DNA of 64,000 bases from UBA7185 sp964606855 (GTDB lineage: Bacteria > Bacillota > Peptococcia > Peptococcales > Peptococcaceae): contig CAZSHM010000002.1 in the NCBI GenBank assembly GCA_964606855.1, positions 35,718-99,717 on the forward strand. The letters are read 5' to 3'. Position numbers and translations under genes: made by a program. Shown piece after piece: positions 36,277 through 43,742 of the stretch; the stretch's first letter is position 1; each line of letters opens with the position of its first letter. The notes under the pieces were generated by a model. It was given only the letters and a program-made list of their open reading frames with translations, was not told the origin of the DNA and did no database searches.

Positions 36277-36341
36277 GCGCTACACCCCCTCATTGGGTCT
36301 GTCTTCTCACGATTCTCTGCCGGGATGTGCTCCCGCGCAGA

Positions 36342-36623
36342 CTATTTCCGTCCGGGCAGGATGAATTCCACTTCATCGTGCGGCCTCGGAATCACGTGCA
36401 CGGTCAGCAGACCGCCGAGCCGCTCCGCGGCCGCGGCGCCGGCATCCACGGACGCCTTGACGGCGCCGACATCCCCGCGCACCATGACGCAGATCAGACC
36501 GCCGCCCACCTGTACCTTCCCGGCCAGGGTCACATTGGCCGCCTTGACCATCGCATCGGCGGCTTCGATGGAGGGCACGAGGCCCTTCGTTTCAACCATG
36601 CCTAAGGCTTGTTTCACTGCCAT
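36342..36623 (-). CDS. BMC-H shell hexamer protein (copy 3)
   Basis: A 93-residue single-BMC-domain protein of the PduA/EutM type that tiles the shell facets. It has ALGMVETKGLVPSIEAADAM, the pore-side loop VQVGGGL and the C-terminal VHVIPRPHDEVE. It is 88-89 residues identical to the next gene (36746-37030), with many silent base differences. AAGGAG precedes the start. Confidence 0.96.
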   Translation of the reverse strand: MAVKQALGMVETKGLVPSIEAADAMVKAANVTLAGKVQVGGGLICVMVRGDVGAVKASVDAGAAAAERLGGLLTVHVIPRPHDEVEFILPGRK

Positions 36624-36745
36624 TGTCTCTACACTCCTTCAGCGTTTTGCCCCCGGACGGCACAGCGCCCGGCGCAAAGCCCTATCTGAATCGTTCCGCC
36701 GCTTGCCCCGGCGCGGTGCAGTCCGTGCCGGGGACAGGCATCCGA

Positions 36746-37030
36746 CTACTTTCTGCTCTTGGGCAGGATGAATTCCACTTCGTCGTGCGGCCTCGGGATC
36801 ACGTGCACCGTCAGCAGTCCGCCGAGCCGCTCCGCGGCCGCGGCGCCGGCATCCACCGATGCCTTGACAGCGCCGACATCCCCGCGCACCATGACGCAGA
36901 TCAAGCCGCCGCCCACCTGTACTTTGCCGGCAAGCGTCACGTTGGCCGCTTTCACCATCGCATCCGCCGCCTCGATCGAGGGAACCAGCCCTTTTGTTTC
37001 AACCATGCCTAATGCCTGCGTAACAGCCAT
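36746..37030 (-). CDS. BMC-H shell hexamer protein (copy 2)
   Basis: A 94-residue PduA/EutM-type protein, nearly identical to the copy at 36342-36623: it differs at residue 4 (Thr for Lys) and in the last four positions (PKSRK for PGRK). The pore loop VQVGGGL is the same, so both should form hexamers with the same pore and probably mix. Codons differ at many silent sites, so the duplication is not recent. Confidence 0.96.
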   Translation of the reverse strand: MAVTQALGMVETKGLVPSIEAADAMVKAANVTLAGKVQVGGGLICVMVRGDVGAVKASVDAGAAAAERLGGLLTVHVIPRPHDEVEFILPKSRK

Positions 37031-37148
37031 CTATATACACTCCTTCTCATGCATCTCTTCTCGGAAAGAACCGCGCCGTCGCAGGACGCTCCCGCGGTTT
37101 CTCCTGTGCTCCGGGTACACGCGCGCCGCCTGTTCTCGCGGCCGCGCC

Positions 37149-37427
37149 TCAATCCAAGGTCGGCAGAATATCCTCCACTTCCTCGTGTGGTCTCGGGATC
37201 ACGTGCACAAAGAGCAGTTCGCCTACGCGCTCCGCCGCCGCGGCGCCGGCGTCCACGGCAGCCTTGACGGCGCCGACATCCCCGCGCACCATAACGGATA
37301 CCAGCCCGGCACCGATGTGCTCTTTCCCGATCAGCGTCACGTTGGCCGCTTTCACCATCGCATCGGCAGCCTCGATCGCCGCCACAACACCTTTTGTCTC
37401 GATCATGCCCAAAGCCTGTGTAGCCAT
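37149..37427 (-). CDS. BMC-H shell hexamer protein (copy 1)
   Basis: A 92-residue PduA/EutM-type protein with ALGMIETKGVVAAIEAADAM and VHVIPRPHEEVE. The pore region EHIGAGL differs from the VQVGGGL of the two later copies, so its pore chemistry may differ. It lies 78 nt after the aldehyde dehydrogenase gene and has AAGGAGGAG upstream. Confidence 0.96.
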   Translation of the reverse strand: MATQALGMIETKGVVAAIEAADAMVKAANVTLIGKEHIGAGLVSVMVRGDVGAVKAAVDAGAAAAERVGELLFVHVIPRPHEEVEDILPTLD

Positions 37428-37505
37428 AATACAAACTCCTCCTTACTGGGTTGAAAAAATGAATTGCCAGACAATTCTGGCTCTAACAGCAGAGACCGCA
37501 TCCTG

Positions 37506-39032
37506 TCATGCGCTCTGTAATTTTTCGATGATCTTGCGCACCAGCTCGTCCATCTGACTGTCGCTCAGGGAGGCGGCGGACGGCGCGGACGGCGCTGCGG
37601 CAGGCGCGGAAGCGGAATTGCCGCGCATCACGCAGATGCCGCTGGAGCAATCCGGCAGTGCCGCCCGGATATCCTCGATCTCCAGCATCCCCATGGCCAC
37701 GTACCGCAGATTCAGGAGCTGCATGGGCCCGACATTCTCCGATGTCGCGGAGCCGCCGACGGCGCCGCAGCCCAGCGTCAGAGACGGCATCAGCGCGGTG
37801 GTCGCGCCGATTCCGCCCAGTGTGCTCGGCGTGTTGACGCAGACGCGGGAGACCGGCACGCGCTTTGCGAAATATTCCACCATATTCTGGTCGTTGGTGT
37901 GCATGGAGAAGGTGTGGCCTTTGCCCTCGTAGCTGAGAATCATGCAGACCTTCTCACAGACATCCTTGTAATCTTTTCCGGTATAGAAACCGAGGATCGG
38001 CGCAAGCTTCTCGTTGGAGTACGGATGGCCGCGGCCGACCCCATCCTCCTTGGCGACCAGCACCCGGGCGTTCTTGGGCACGTTCAGTCCCGCCAGCTCG
38101 GCGATCACCTGGACGCTCTTGCCGACGATCGCCGGGTTCATGGTGCCGTTCGCGCGCAGGATGAATTTGCCCAGCTGCGCGCTCTCCGCATCGCTCAGGA
38201 AATACGCGCCCTGGCGCTCCATCTCCGCCTGCACAGCCGGCTTGTAATCCTCCACGCAGATGATGGACTGCTCGGAGGCGCAGATGGTGCCGTTGTCGAA
38301 GGTTTTGGAATCCATGATCCGCTTCACGGCCAGCGGCAGATCCGCGCTCTTGTCGATGAAGGCCGGTCCGTTGCCGGGGCCTACGCCGATCGCGGGATTG
38401 CCGGAGGAATACGCGGCGTGCACCATGGAGGAGCCGCCCGTCGCCAGGATCATGGCCGTGTCCGGATGCCGCATCAGGGTCTCCGTGGCCTGCCGTGTCG
38501 GGATGCTGATGCAGGAGACCAGATTCTCATTCCCGCCCATCTCGGCGATCGCCTGGCGGATGACTTTGACCGACTCCTGGATGCAGCGCAGCGCGGACGG
38601 ATGCGGGGAGAAGACGATGGCGTTGCCGGCCTTGATGGCGATCTCCGCCTTGAAAAACACCGTGGAAGTCGGGTTGGTGGAGGGGATGATCCCCGCCACA
38701 ACGCCCAGCGGGACCGCGATGGTGACCAGGCCTTTGCTCTCGTCCCGGTCGATCACGCCGATGGTCTTCATGTCCTTGATGGCGTTGTATACATTATAGC
38801 TGCCGAATACGTTCTTGACGACCTTGTCCGAGACGATGCCGAAGCCCGTGTCCTCGTTGGCCATGACCGCCAGCCGCGCCGCGTTGCGAACGCCGGCGTC
38901 CGCGATGGACTTCACGATGCGGTCCACCTCTTCCTGACTCTTGGTGGCCAGCTCTGCCTGCGCTTCTTTGGCGGCGGCTACCAGGTCACGCACCTCCTGC
39001 ATGGACAAAAGGTCTTTGTCGAAAAGTTGCAT
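37506..39032 (-). CDS. CoA-acylating aldehyde dehydrogenase with C-terminal encapsulation peptide
   Basis: Oxidises an aldehyde to acyl-CoA with NAD+. The 508-residue protein has catalytic Cys251 in TFDNGTICASEQS. That block resembles the AdhE N-terminal domain and sulfoacetaldehyde dehydrogenase (SauS) group rather than the EutE/PduP form (FDNN.PC..EKE). Residues ~470-487 are an Ala/Pro/Ser linker, and 488-508 (SLSDSQMDELVRKII...) an amphipathic helix that would target it into the compartment. It starts 6 nt after the BMC-H/Rho-N-like gene, behind AGGAG. The aldehyde is not identified; this is the core cargo enzyme. Confidence 0.95.
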   Translation of the reverse strand: MQLFDKDLLSMQEVRDLVAAAKEAQAELATKSQEEVDRIVKSIADAGVRNAARLAVMANEDTGFGIVSDKVVKNVFGSYNVYNAIKDMKTIGVIDRDESKGLVTIAVPLGVVAGIIPSTNPTSTVFFKAEIAIKAGNAIVFSPHPSALRCIQESVKVIRQAIAEMGGNENLVSCISIPTRQATETLMRHPDTAMILATGGSSMVHAAYSSGNPAIGVGPGNGPAFIDKSADLPLAVKRIMDSKTFDNGTICASEQSIICVEDYKPAVQAEMERQGAYFLSDAESAQLGKFILRANGTMNPAIVGKSVQVIAELAGLNVPKNARVLVAKEDGVGRGHPYSNEKLAPILGFYTGKDYKDVCEKVCMILSYEGKGHTFSMHTNDQNMVEYFAKRVPVSRVCVNTPSTLGGIGATTALMPSLTLGCGAVGGSATSENVGPMQLLNLRYVAMGMLEIEDIRAALPDCSSGICVMRGNSASAPAAAPSAPSAASLSDSQMDELVRKIIEKLQSA

Positions 39033-39038
39033 AAGTGA

Positions 39039-39716
39039 TCACTCCTGTGTTAAGAATTTACGAATCGCCGCGATCAAGTCTTCTTTCTTGCCGAACCGGA
39101 TCTCTTTGCGGCTCATACTGGTGATGTTCAGATCCCGGGCGATCGTGCGCAGTTCCTTCACCGTCAGGGTCTCCAGATGCTCCTGGGTCAATGTTTCCGC
39201 GCCCGGCGCGGCGGCTCCCTCCGGCGCAGGCTTCTGCGCTTCCTGCCGCAGCGCGGCAGATGCCTCCTGCCGTTTCTCCTCCGCGGCAGGTGCTTCTCCC
39301 GCAGCCTGCTCGGAGACTGTCTCAACGGCTGCCGCTGTTTCCACAGCGGCCTGCCCGGATGCTGTCTCCGCAGCATGCTCGGATTCCGCTTCCTCCGCAG
39401 ACGCAAGATCGGGCTCCTGCTCGGGATCCGGCGCCGGAGGCGCGGGAGCAGGCGGTGTGAGCATCTCATTCACTTCCTCGTGCGGGCGCGGGATCACATG
39501 CACATACAGCACCTCGCCGACCGCTCCCGCAGCGGCAGCCGCCGCATCCATAGCGGCCTGCACCGCGGCGACCTCGCCCGTCACCGTCAGAGAGACGATG
39601 CCCCTGTCGATCTTGCTGATCTGCTGGAAGGATACTTCCGCAGCCTTGAGCGCCGCGTCGAGTGCCACCACGGCGGGACAGTAACCCAGCAGTTCAATCA
39701 AACCTAACGCTTTCAT
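39039..39716 (-). CDS. BMC-H shell protein with long linker and C-terminal Rho-N/SAP-like domain
   Basis: Residues 1-87 are a BMC domain (ALGLIELLGYCPAVVALDAA, YVHVIPRPHEEV). Residues 88-178 are a low-complexity linker of Ala, Glu, Pro and Gln. Residues ~181-222 (LETLTVKELRTIARDL, then SRKEIRFGKKEDLIAAI) match the helix-extension-helix pattern of Rho N-terminal/SAP domains, which bind nucleic acids. EutK likewise carries a small nucleic-acid-binding-like tail on a BMC domain. Binding of RNA or DNA, or tethering of cargo, is inferred. A full GGAGGTGA ribosome site precedes the start, after a 265-nt gap from eutP. Confidence 0.9.
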   Translation of the reverse strand: MKALGLIELLGYCPAVVALDAALKAAEVSFQQISKIDRGIVSLTVTGEVAAVQAAMDAAAAAAGAVGEVLYVHVIPRPHEEVNEMLTPPAPAPPAPDPEQEPDLASAEEAESEHAAETASGQAAVETAAAVETVSEQAAGEAPAAEEKRQEASAALRQEAQKPAPEGAAAPGAETLTQEHLETLTVKELRTIARDLNITSMSRKEIRFGKKEDLIAAIRKFLTQE

Positions 39717-39981
39717 AGTTCACCTCCGTCGGACATTTTTTGAAAATTGAAAACCTTAGCCGATTCCAATTTGTCTCCGACCCTGCACCACCTCCCACAA
39801 AGCGGTTTCCCTATCCAAACGGAGAAATCCGCGCGGGATTTCCGCGCGCGTCCCTCCGAGACAAAGCGCTGCAACACAATTTTTCTCCGCCGCCCGCCCG
39901 ACGGGCTCCCAAAAGTCTCCGCTCTCCGTGAGCCTTTGTGTCCCGCAAAACGCGCAAAACCGCTCCGGACGGCGCTGCCGC
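39717..39981. other. 265-base gap inside the BMC operon
   Basis: Between eutP and the BMC-H/Rho-N-like gene. On the minus strand there is a small hairpin (GGAAATCC / GGATTTC) and an AT-rich stretch near the 3' end, but no clear -35/-10 pair, terminator or open frame with a ribosome site. Confidence 0.4.
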
Positions 39982-40485
39982 TCACACGCGCGGCGGATAC
40001 CCCAGATACTCCATCAGATCGTCGATCCCCGTCCCGGCGACGCTGCTGGTCACAAACAGCCGGCGCGCCCCCGCCATCTCCAGGTATTTCTTTGCCGTCC
40101 GGATCTGTTTTTCTGTGGCGATATCGCTCTTGGTCACCACGCCGATGGCCGGTTTCGGGAACATGGACGCGTAAGCCGGCCAGAACATGCTGCCGTTCTC
40201 GGTCGCGTCCTGCACCAGGACGATCACATCCGCGTCGGCGGCGGTGGTGGTCAGCGCGCCGCGGAAAATACGGCTCTCCAGATATTCCCCGGGGGTGTCG
40301 ATCATCGTCTGATTGACGATCTGCACTGTCTGGGTCTTGTGATAGTGGAGATCCTCCTTCGAGATTGCCTGGCACAGCGTCGTCTTGCCCGCCGTGGAAC
40401 GGCCGATGAGGATGATGCGTTTGGGCCTCTCCGGTTCGCCGGCGGAGTCCGTCGCGGATGCCTCGGTTTTTGGATCTTCTGCCAT
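39982..40485 (-). CDS. eutP: EutP/PduV-like small GTPase
   Basis: A 167-residue P-loop protein with Walker A GRSTAGKTT (~29-37), DTPGEYLE (G3), and TKSD (G4), the EutP/PduV arrangement. Members associate with BMCs and may have acetate kinase or localisation roles; here no acetate kinase gene is present. ATG 40485 lies 8 nt after GAGG; a TTG 12 nt upstream overlaps the eutS stop. The first ~20 residues are acidic and Ser/Thr-rich. Confidence 0.92.
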   Translation of the reverse strand: MAEDPKTEASATDSAGEPERPKRIILIGRSTAGKTTLCQAISKEDLHYHKTQTVQIVNQTMIDTPGEYLESRIFRGALTTTAADADVIVLVQDATENGSMFWPAYASMFPKPAIGVVTKSDIATEKQIRTAKKYLEMAGARRLFVTSSVAGTGIDDLMEYLGYPPRV

Positions 40486-40493
40486 GATGCGCC

Positions 40494-40835
40494 TCAACTC
40501 CTGGTCAGTTCCGTTCTGGTAAAGCCCATCTGGTCGCAGAGCACATGCATGACTTCCGCCATGGACGCCTCCACCGCCGCCACCTCGCCGGTGATAACCA
40601 GACTGCCGTTGAAGCGGTCCACCAGCCCGAGATCCACCTCGGCGGCCTTGGACGCCACATCGGCGGCGATCATCGAGGCCTCGCTGGGCGTGATGGTGAA
40701 AATCCCGATGGCGCCCTCGGCGTCCACCAGTCCGAGTTTCATGTACAGGGACGGCACCGGATTAGGAATCAGATGCGCCAGCGTCACCTGCTTGCCGGGC
40801 ACAAATTCTTGAATAATGCGCTGTTTTTTCTCCAT
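40494..40835 (-). CDS. eutS: Circularly permuted BMC-H shell protein (EutS/PduU-like)
   Basis: A 113-residue shell protein with the EutS/PduU N-terminal extension (RIIQEFVPGKQVTLAHLI), which forms a beta-barrel over the pore, followed by a permuted BMC fold (GAIGIFTITPSEASMIAADV, GEVAAVEASM). The start at 40835 has AGGTGA 5 nt upstream. It is the first gene of the BMC operon, about 370 nt downstream of the predicted promoter. Confidence 0.94.
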   Translation of the reverse strand: MEKKQRIIQEFVPGKQVTLAHLIPNPVPSLYMKLGLVDAEGAIGIFTITPSEASMIAADVASKAAEVDLGLVDRFNGSLVITGEVAAVEASMAEVMHVLCDQMGFTRTELTRS

Positions 40836-41162
40836 AGATGGATCACCTGCTCCTGTTTCTCGGCGCGACCGGCCGATGCCCCGCGCTCTGCCCCGCCGGA
40901 GCACGGACGTGCATCCGCCTCCCCGTGCGGTCCCGCGCGCCGGACGCCTGCCCTGAGCACGGAAAACGCTTCCCGCACTTTTTCGAAGTGAGAGCACGCT
41001 CACATACGCCGTGTGCGTGGGCTGCCGCCTCTCCCAATGCGGAGGGTCGTCTCTGTCCCGCTTGTCTGTCTCCGCTCCGCATCCGTGCCCGCTCTCCAAA
41101 CACAGCGCCGCGTACGGGAAAATTCCCGGAAGGAAGGCGGAGCTGCTGCTCGCGGGACAAAC
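40836..41162. other. Long leader of the BMC operon
   Basis: Sequence between the repeats after the promoter and eutS. It has several small stems, for example ATGCGGAG...CTCCGCAT and GTGAG...CTCAC, but I see no cobalamin riboswitch box and no paired ANTAR-type hairpins with a terminator. Long open frames here start inside the promoter and are Arg-rich, so are not called. Confidence 0.45.
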
Positions 41163-41192
41163 GTTTCTTACCGTAAAGTTTCTTATCGTAAA
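41163..41192. repeat. Tandem 15-bp repeat just downstream of the BMC promoter
   Basis: Two adjacent 15-bp units, gtttcttaccgtaaa (41163-41177) and gtttcttatcgtaaa (41178-41192), differ by one base. They lie about 15-45 nt after the predicted transcription start of the BMC operon, a suitable place for a repressor or for an RNA-level switch. Confidence 0.85.
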
Positions 41193-41214
41193 AATGCCGA
41201 TTCGATATAAATCT

Positions 41215-41243
41215 ATTATATTTTATATATTCCTTCTGAGCAA
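41215..41243 (-). promoter_or_regulatory. Predicted BMC operon promoter
   Basis: TTGCTC (41238-41243), a 17-bp spacer and TATAAT (41215-41220) in an AT-rich island upstream of eutS. Confidence 0.7.
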
Positions 41244-41361
41244 GCATTTTCACGCTTCTTCCTTTGTCACTTCTGGTTGTATCGGTGTCTGATTTTCAAC
41301 TTTTATGCGCCGGAAAGCACGCTCCCCTTCGCGCGGCGGCGCCGCCTTCCGGCCAATCCGC

Positions 41362-41398
41362 AAAAAAGGATCGGCACGGCCGTCCCGTACCGATCCTT
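41362..41398 (-). terminator. Terminator of the lysR-type gene
   Basis: On the minus strand AAGGATCGGTACGG / CCGTGCCGATCCTT is a near-perfect stem followed by T residues, about 200 nt after the regulator's stop codon. Confidence 0.85.
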
Positions 41399-41535
41399 CC
41401 GCAGCGGATTCCCGCGCGCATCTGTGCCTGCGGCATCTTGCCCCGCCCGCAAAAACCGAAAAGATGCCGCGGGCTTGCTCCGGAAACAACCGCGCGGACC
41501 CCTCCCGCGATGTCGCGCGGGAAAGCGTCTGCAGA

Positions 41536-41564
41536 TTGCATTCTCGAAAGATATATGCTATAAT
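41536..41564 (+). promoter_or_regulatory. Plus-strand promoter facing the 3' end of the lysR-type gene
   Basis: TTGCAT (41536-41541), a 17-bp spacer and TATAAT (41559-41564) with a TG extension. It would produce an RNA antisense to the regulator mRNA from about 41571 onward. No plus-strand gene lies downstream before 42689. Confidence 0.5.
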
Positions 41565-41593
41565 CCACCCTGCAAGCCGCTCCGGCCCGGGAT

Positions 41594-42496
41594 TCAGAGA
41601 TAGTCGTTGAACACCTGGATAAACGCCCGGGTCATCGCCATCTGGTTGCGGTCGCTCTCCTTGTTGACCGCGGCATAGATCATGAACACCGCCTGCTTGT
41701 CCTTCACCGGAATATGCACCAGCGTGGGGAACACATTGCGCTCCAGATAGGGCGGAAAACTGTACATGATGGCCAGATCATTGCGCAGGAGCTCCTCGCA
41801 GAGTTTATAGTTGTTGGTGGAGAGCGCCACTTTCGTGTGTCCCAGTTTCTGGAACGCATGGACACCGCCGGTGCCGCCCACTTCGTAGACCACGAAAGGA
41901 TACTGCGCCACGGTGCTGACGGAGACGGACTTGTGGTCGGCCAGCGGATGCCCCGCCGAAACCGCCACATAGATGGGGTACTGCTTGAGCGGGATCATGT
42001 CGACCACATCCGGAATGTTCTCAAAAAATTCCGTGATCAGGGGCGAGACACAGAGCAGCCCAAGTTCCTTGCGCTCCACACAGCGCTCGATGATACCGTC
42101 CCGGTAGCGGTCCGCGGTAAAGAGATTGATCTCCGGATAGTGCGCGATGAATTCCTTGTAGGCGACCGGCAGCACGGAGATGCTCAGCATCGGTGAGAGA
42201 TTCACATTGAGATTGCCGTGCAGCGTGCTGTCCGTGTTCCTGCTGGAATCCAGCTCGCGCCGCAGTTTTTCCATGCGGCTCGTGACATCCTGCGCCGCGC
42301 TCAGCACTTTTTCGCCGTCGGGCGTCAGCCGGATTCCCTTCTTGGTGCGGTCGAGCAGGTGGCAGTTCATCTCGTTCTCCATGCTCTTCAGGGATTTGTT
42401 CAGGCTTTGTTGTGTGACATGCAGCTTTTTAGACGCAGAGTTGATCGATCCGGATTTCGCCACTTCCACCAAAGCCGCCAGCTGGTCAATCCGCAT
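41594..42496 (-). CDS. LysR-type transcriptional regulator
   Basis: A 300-residue regulator: winged helix-turn-helix at ~1-60 (MRIDQLAALVEVAKSGSINSA, LHVTQQSLNKSLKSME) and a periplasmic-binding-like effector domain at ~90-295. The start at 42496 lies behind GGGGGGTGG; upstream codons are low-complexity Ala/Arg. It lies between the BMC operon and the divergent TSUP transporter gene, so it may control either or both in response to a small carbon compound. The effector is not known. Confidence 0.92.
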   Translation of the reverse strand: MRIDQLAALVEVAKSGSINSASKKLHVTQQSLNKSLKSMENEMNCHLLDRTKKGIRLTPDGEKVLSAAQDVTSRMEKLRRELDSSRNTDSTLHGNLNVNLSPMLSISVLPVAYKEFIAHYPEINLFTADRYRDGIIERCVERKELGLLCVSPLITEFFENIPDVVDMIPLKQYPIYVAVSAGHPLADHKSVSVSTVAQYPFVVYEVGGTGGVHAFQKLGHTKVALSTNNYKLCEELLRNDLAIMYSFPPYLERNVFPTLVHIPVKDKQAVFMIYAAVNKESDRNQMAMTRAFIQVFNDYL

Positions 42497-42614
42497 TGCG
42501 CCACCCCCCTTTCCCATGTGTGTTTCCGCACGCGCGCCGCGCTCCGCCGGGCGCGCGCGGGTGAACGATTGCGCGGCTGCCGCCGCGGGAGTGCTCACAC
42601 AGCAGCTCTAAAAG

Positions 42615-42643
42615 TCAGTATAGCACTTACATCTTTTAAATAC
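42615..42643 (-). promoter_or_regulatory. Promoter of the lysR-type gene
   Basis: TTGTAT (42638-42643), a 17-bp spacer and TATACT (42615-42620) with a TGC extension, in the 192-bp divergent region shared with the TSUP gene. Confidence 0.65.
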
Positions 42644-42688
42644 AAGGGCCTGTCTGTTAAAAAAAAGATTCACAAGGGAGCTGTCCGC

Positions 42689-43411
42689 ATGATCCAGATC
42701 GCCGTTTTTCTCGCCGTCACGCTTCTCGCCACGGCCATCCACACTTCCACCAGTTTCGGTTTCGGCATTATCACCATCATGGTGTTTCCGCTCCTGATGC
42801 CCTCCTACGCCTGCGCCACCGTCTGCGTGACCGTGCTCACCCTGGCTTTCACCGCCATCAACGCCTTCCGCATGCGCCGCGAGATCGTCTGGTCATGGAT
42901 CGTGCCCACCTTTGTCAGCTACTTCATCGCGAGTTTCTTCGCGGTTCAGCTGCTCAACCTTGTGGACGACGGCTTCATAAAAAAGATTCTCGGCGCGGTG
43001 CTGATCCTGCTCAGCCTCTACTTTATCTTCTTTCAGAAGCGGATCCGCATCCGCCCCACCAAGCGCAACGGCTTCATCGCGGGTGCTCTCTCGGGCACAC
43101 TGGAGAGCCTGTTCTGCGTGGGCGGACCGCCCATCGTGCTCTACCTGCTCACCGTCAGCAACGATGTGCGCCGCTACACGGCCAGTGTCCAGGCCTGGTT
43201 TGCCGTCACCGAGACATTCCTGCTCCTCGTCCGCTGCATGAACGGACTGGTGACGCCCGCCGCGATTCAGTATTCCGCTATCGGCCTCCTGGCCATCCCG
43301 CCCGGCATCTATCTTGGCAGCAAGCTGCTCAACCACATGAACCCGCAGCGGCTGAAAAACATTGTCTACAGCATCATGCTGATCTACGGCGCCATTCTGC
43401 TCTTCCGCTGA
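42689..43411 (+). CDS. TSUP (TauE/SafE) family membrane transporter
   Basis: A 240-residue protein with about eight transmembrane helices in the two-repeat TauE/SafE layout; FGFGIITIMVFPLL and the second-half GALSGTLESLFCVGGPPIVLYL mark the repeats. The family exports sulfite, sulfoacetate or other organic anions. The start at 42689 follows AAGGGAG. It is divergent from the LysR gene by 192 bp, the usual layout for a LysR target, and next to the BMC locus. Substrate cannot be read from sequence. Confidence 0.9.
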   Translation: MIQIAVFLAVTLLATAIHTSTSFGFGIITIMVFPLLMPSYACATVCVTVLTLAFTAINAFRMRREIVWSWIVPTFVSYFIASFFAVQLLNLVDDGFIKKILGAVLILLSLYFIFFQKRIRIRPTKRNGFIAGALSGTLESLFCVGGPPIVLYLLTVSNDVRRYTASVQAWFAVTETFLLLVRCMNGLVTPAAIQYSAIGLLAIPPGIYLGSKLLNHMNPQRLKNIVYSIMLIYGAILLFR

Positions 43412-43469
43412 GCGCGCGTGGGAAGGCCGCCCGCCCGGTGTGCGCACGCGGGGCCGGCAGCGCCCCGGC

Positions 43470-43709
43470 TCAGAAAGCGTCCGGATCCCCCTCGCGCCGC
43501 CAAACCGCATATCCGTCCTCCTGGGTGATCTTGCTCAGCATCTCGTAGACATCCTCCACGGCCTCCTCCCGCGTGCGGTAACAGTCCCCCATGCTGATGT
43601 GATAGAGATCCATCCAGTCGTTGACGCAGGCCTTCGTCAGAAAGGTCCAGCGCCCGTCCTCGCCCTGTCCCAGATACCAGTACTCCTCCTGCCATTTCGG
43701 CCGAAACAT
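43470..43709 (-). CDS. Small hypothetical protein
   Basis: I do not recognise a family. The 79-residue product is soluble, rich in Trp, Tyr, Glu and Asp (EEYWYLGQGEDGRWTFL), and predicted to be compact. GGGGAGGA lies 8 nt before the ATG. It follows the methyltransferase gene by 33 nt and is probably in the same transcript. Aromatic-rich composition and a clear ribosome site argue for a real gene. Confidence 0.65.
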   Translation of the reverse strand: MFRPKWQEEYWYLGQGEDGRWTFLTKACVNDWMDLYHISMGDCYRTREEAVEDVYEMLSKITQEDGYAVWRREGDPDAF

Positions 43710-43742
43710 TGCCCATTCCTCCCCGCATTCGTGTGATGCTGC

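Noticed and set aside
40836..41208. Cobalamin riboswitch or ANTAR-type antiterminator in the BMC leader
   Set aside because: No B12-box sequence and no paired hairpins with an overlapping terminator were found; only isolated small stems.
40843..41253. A 136-codon minus-strand frame in the BMC leader beginning MKMLAQKEY
   Set aside because: It starts within the promoter, turns Arg/Gly-rich after ~45 codons, has no ribosome site, and overlaps the start of eutS.
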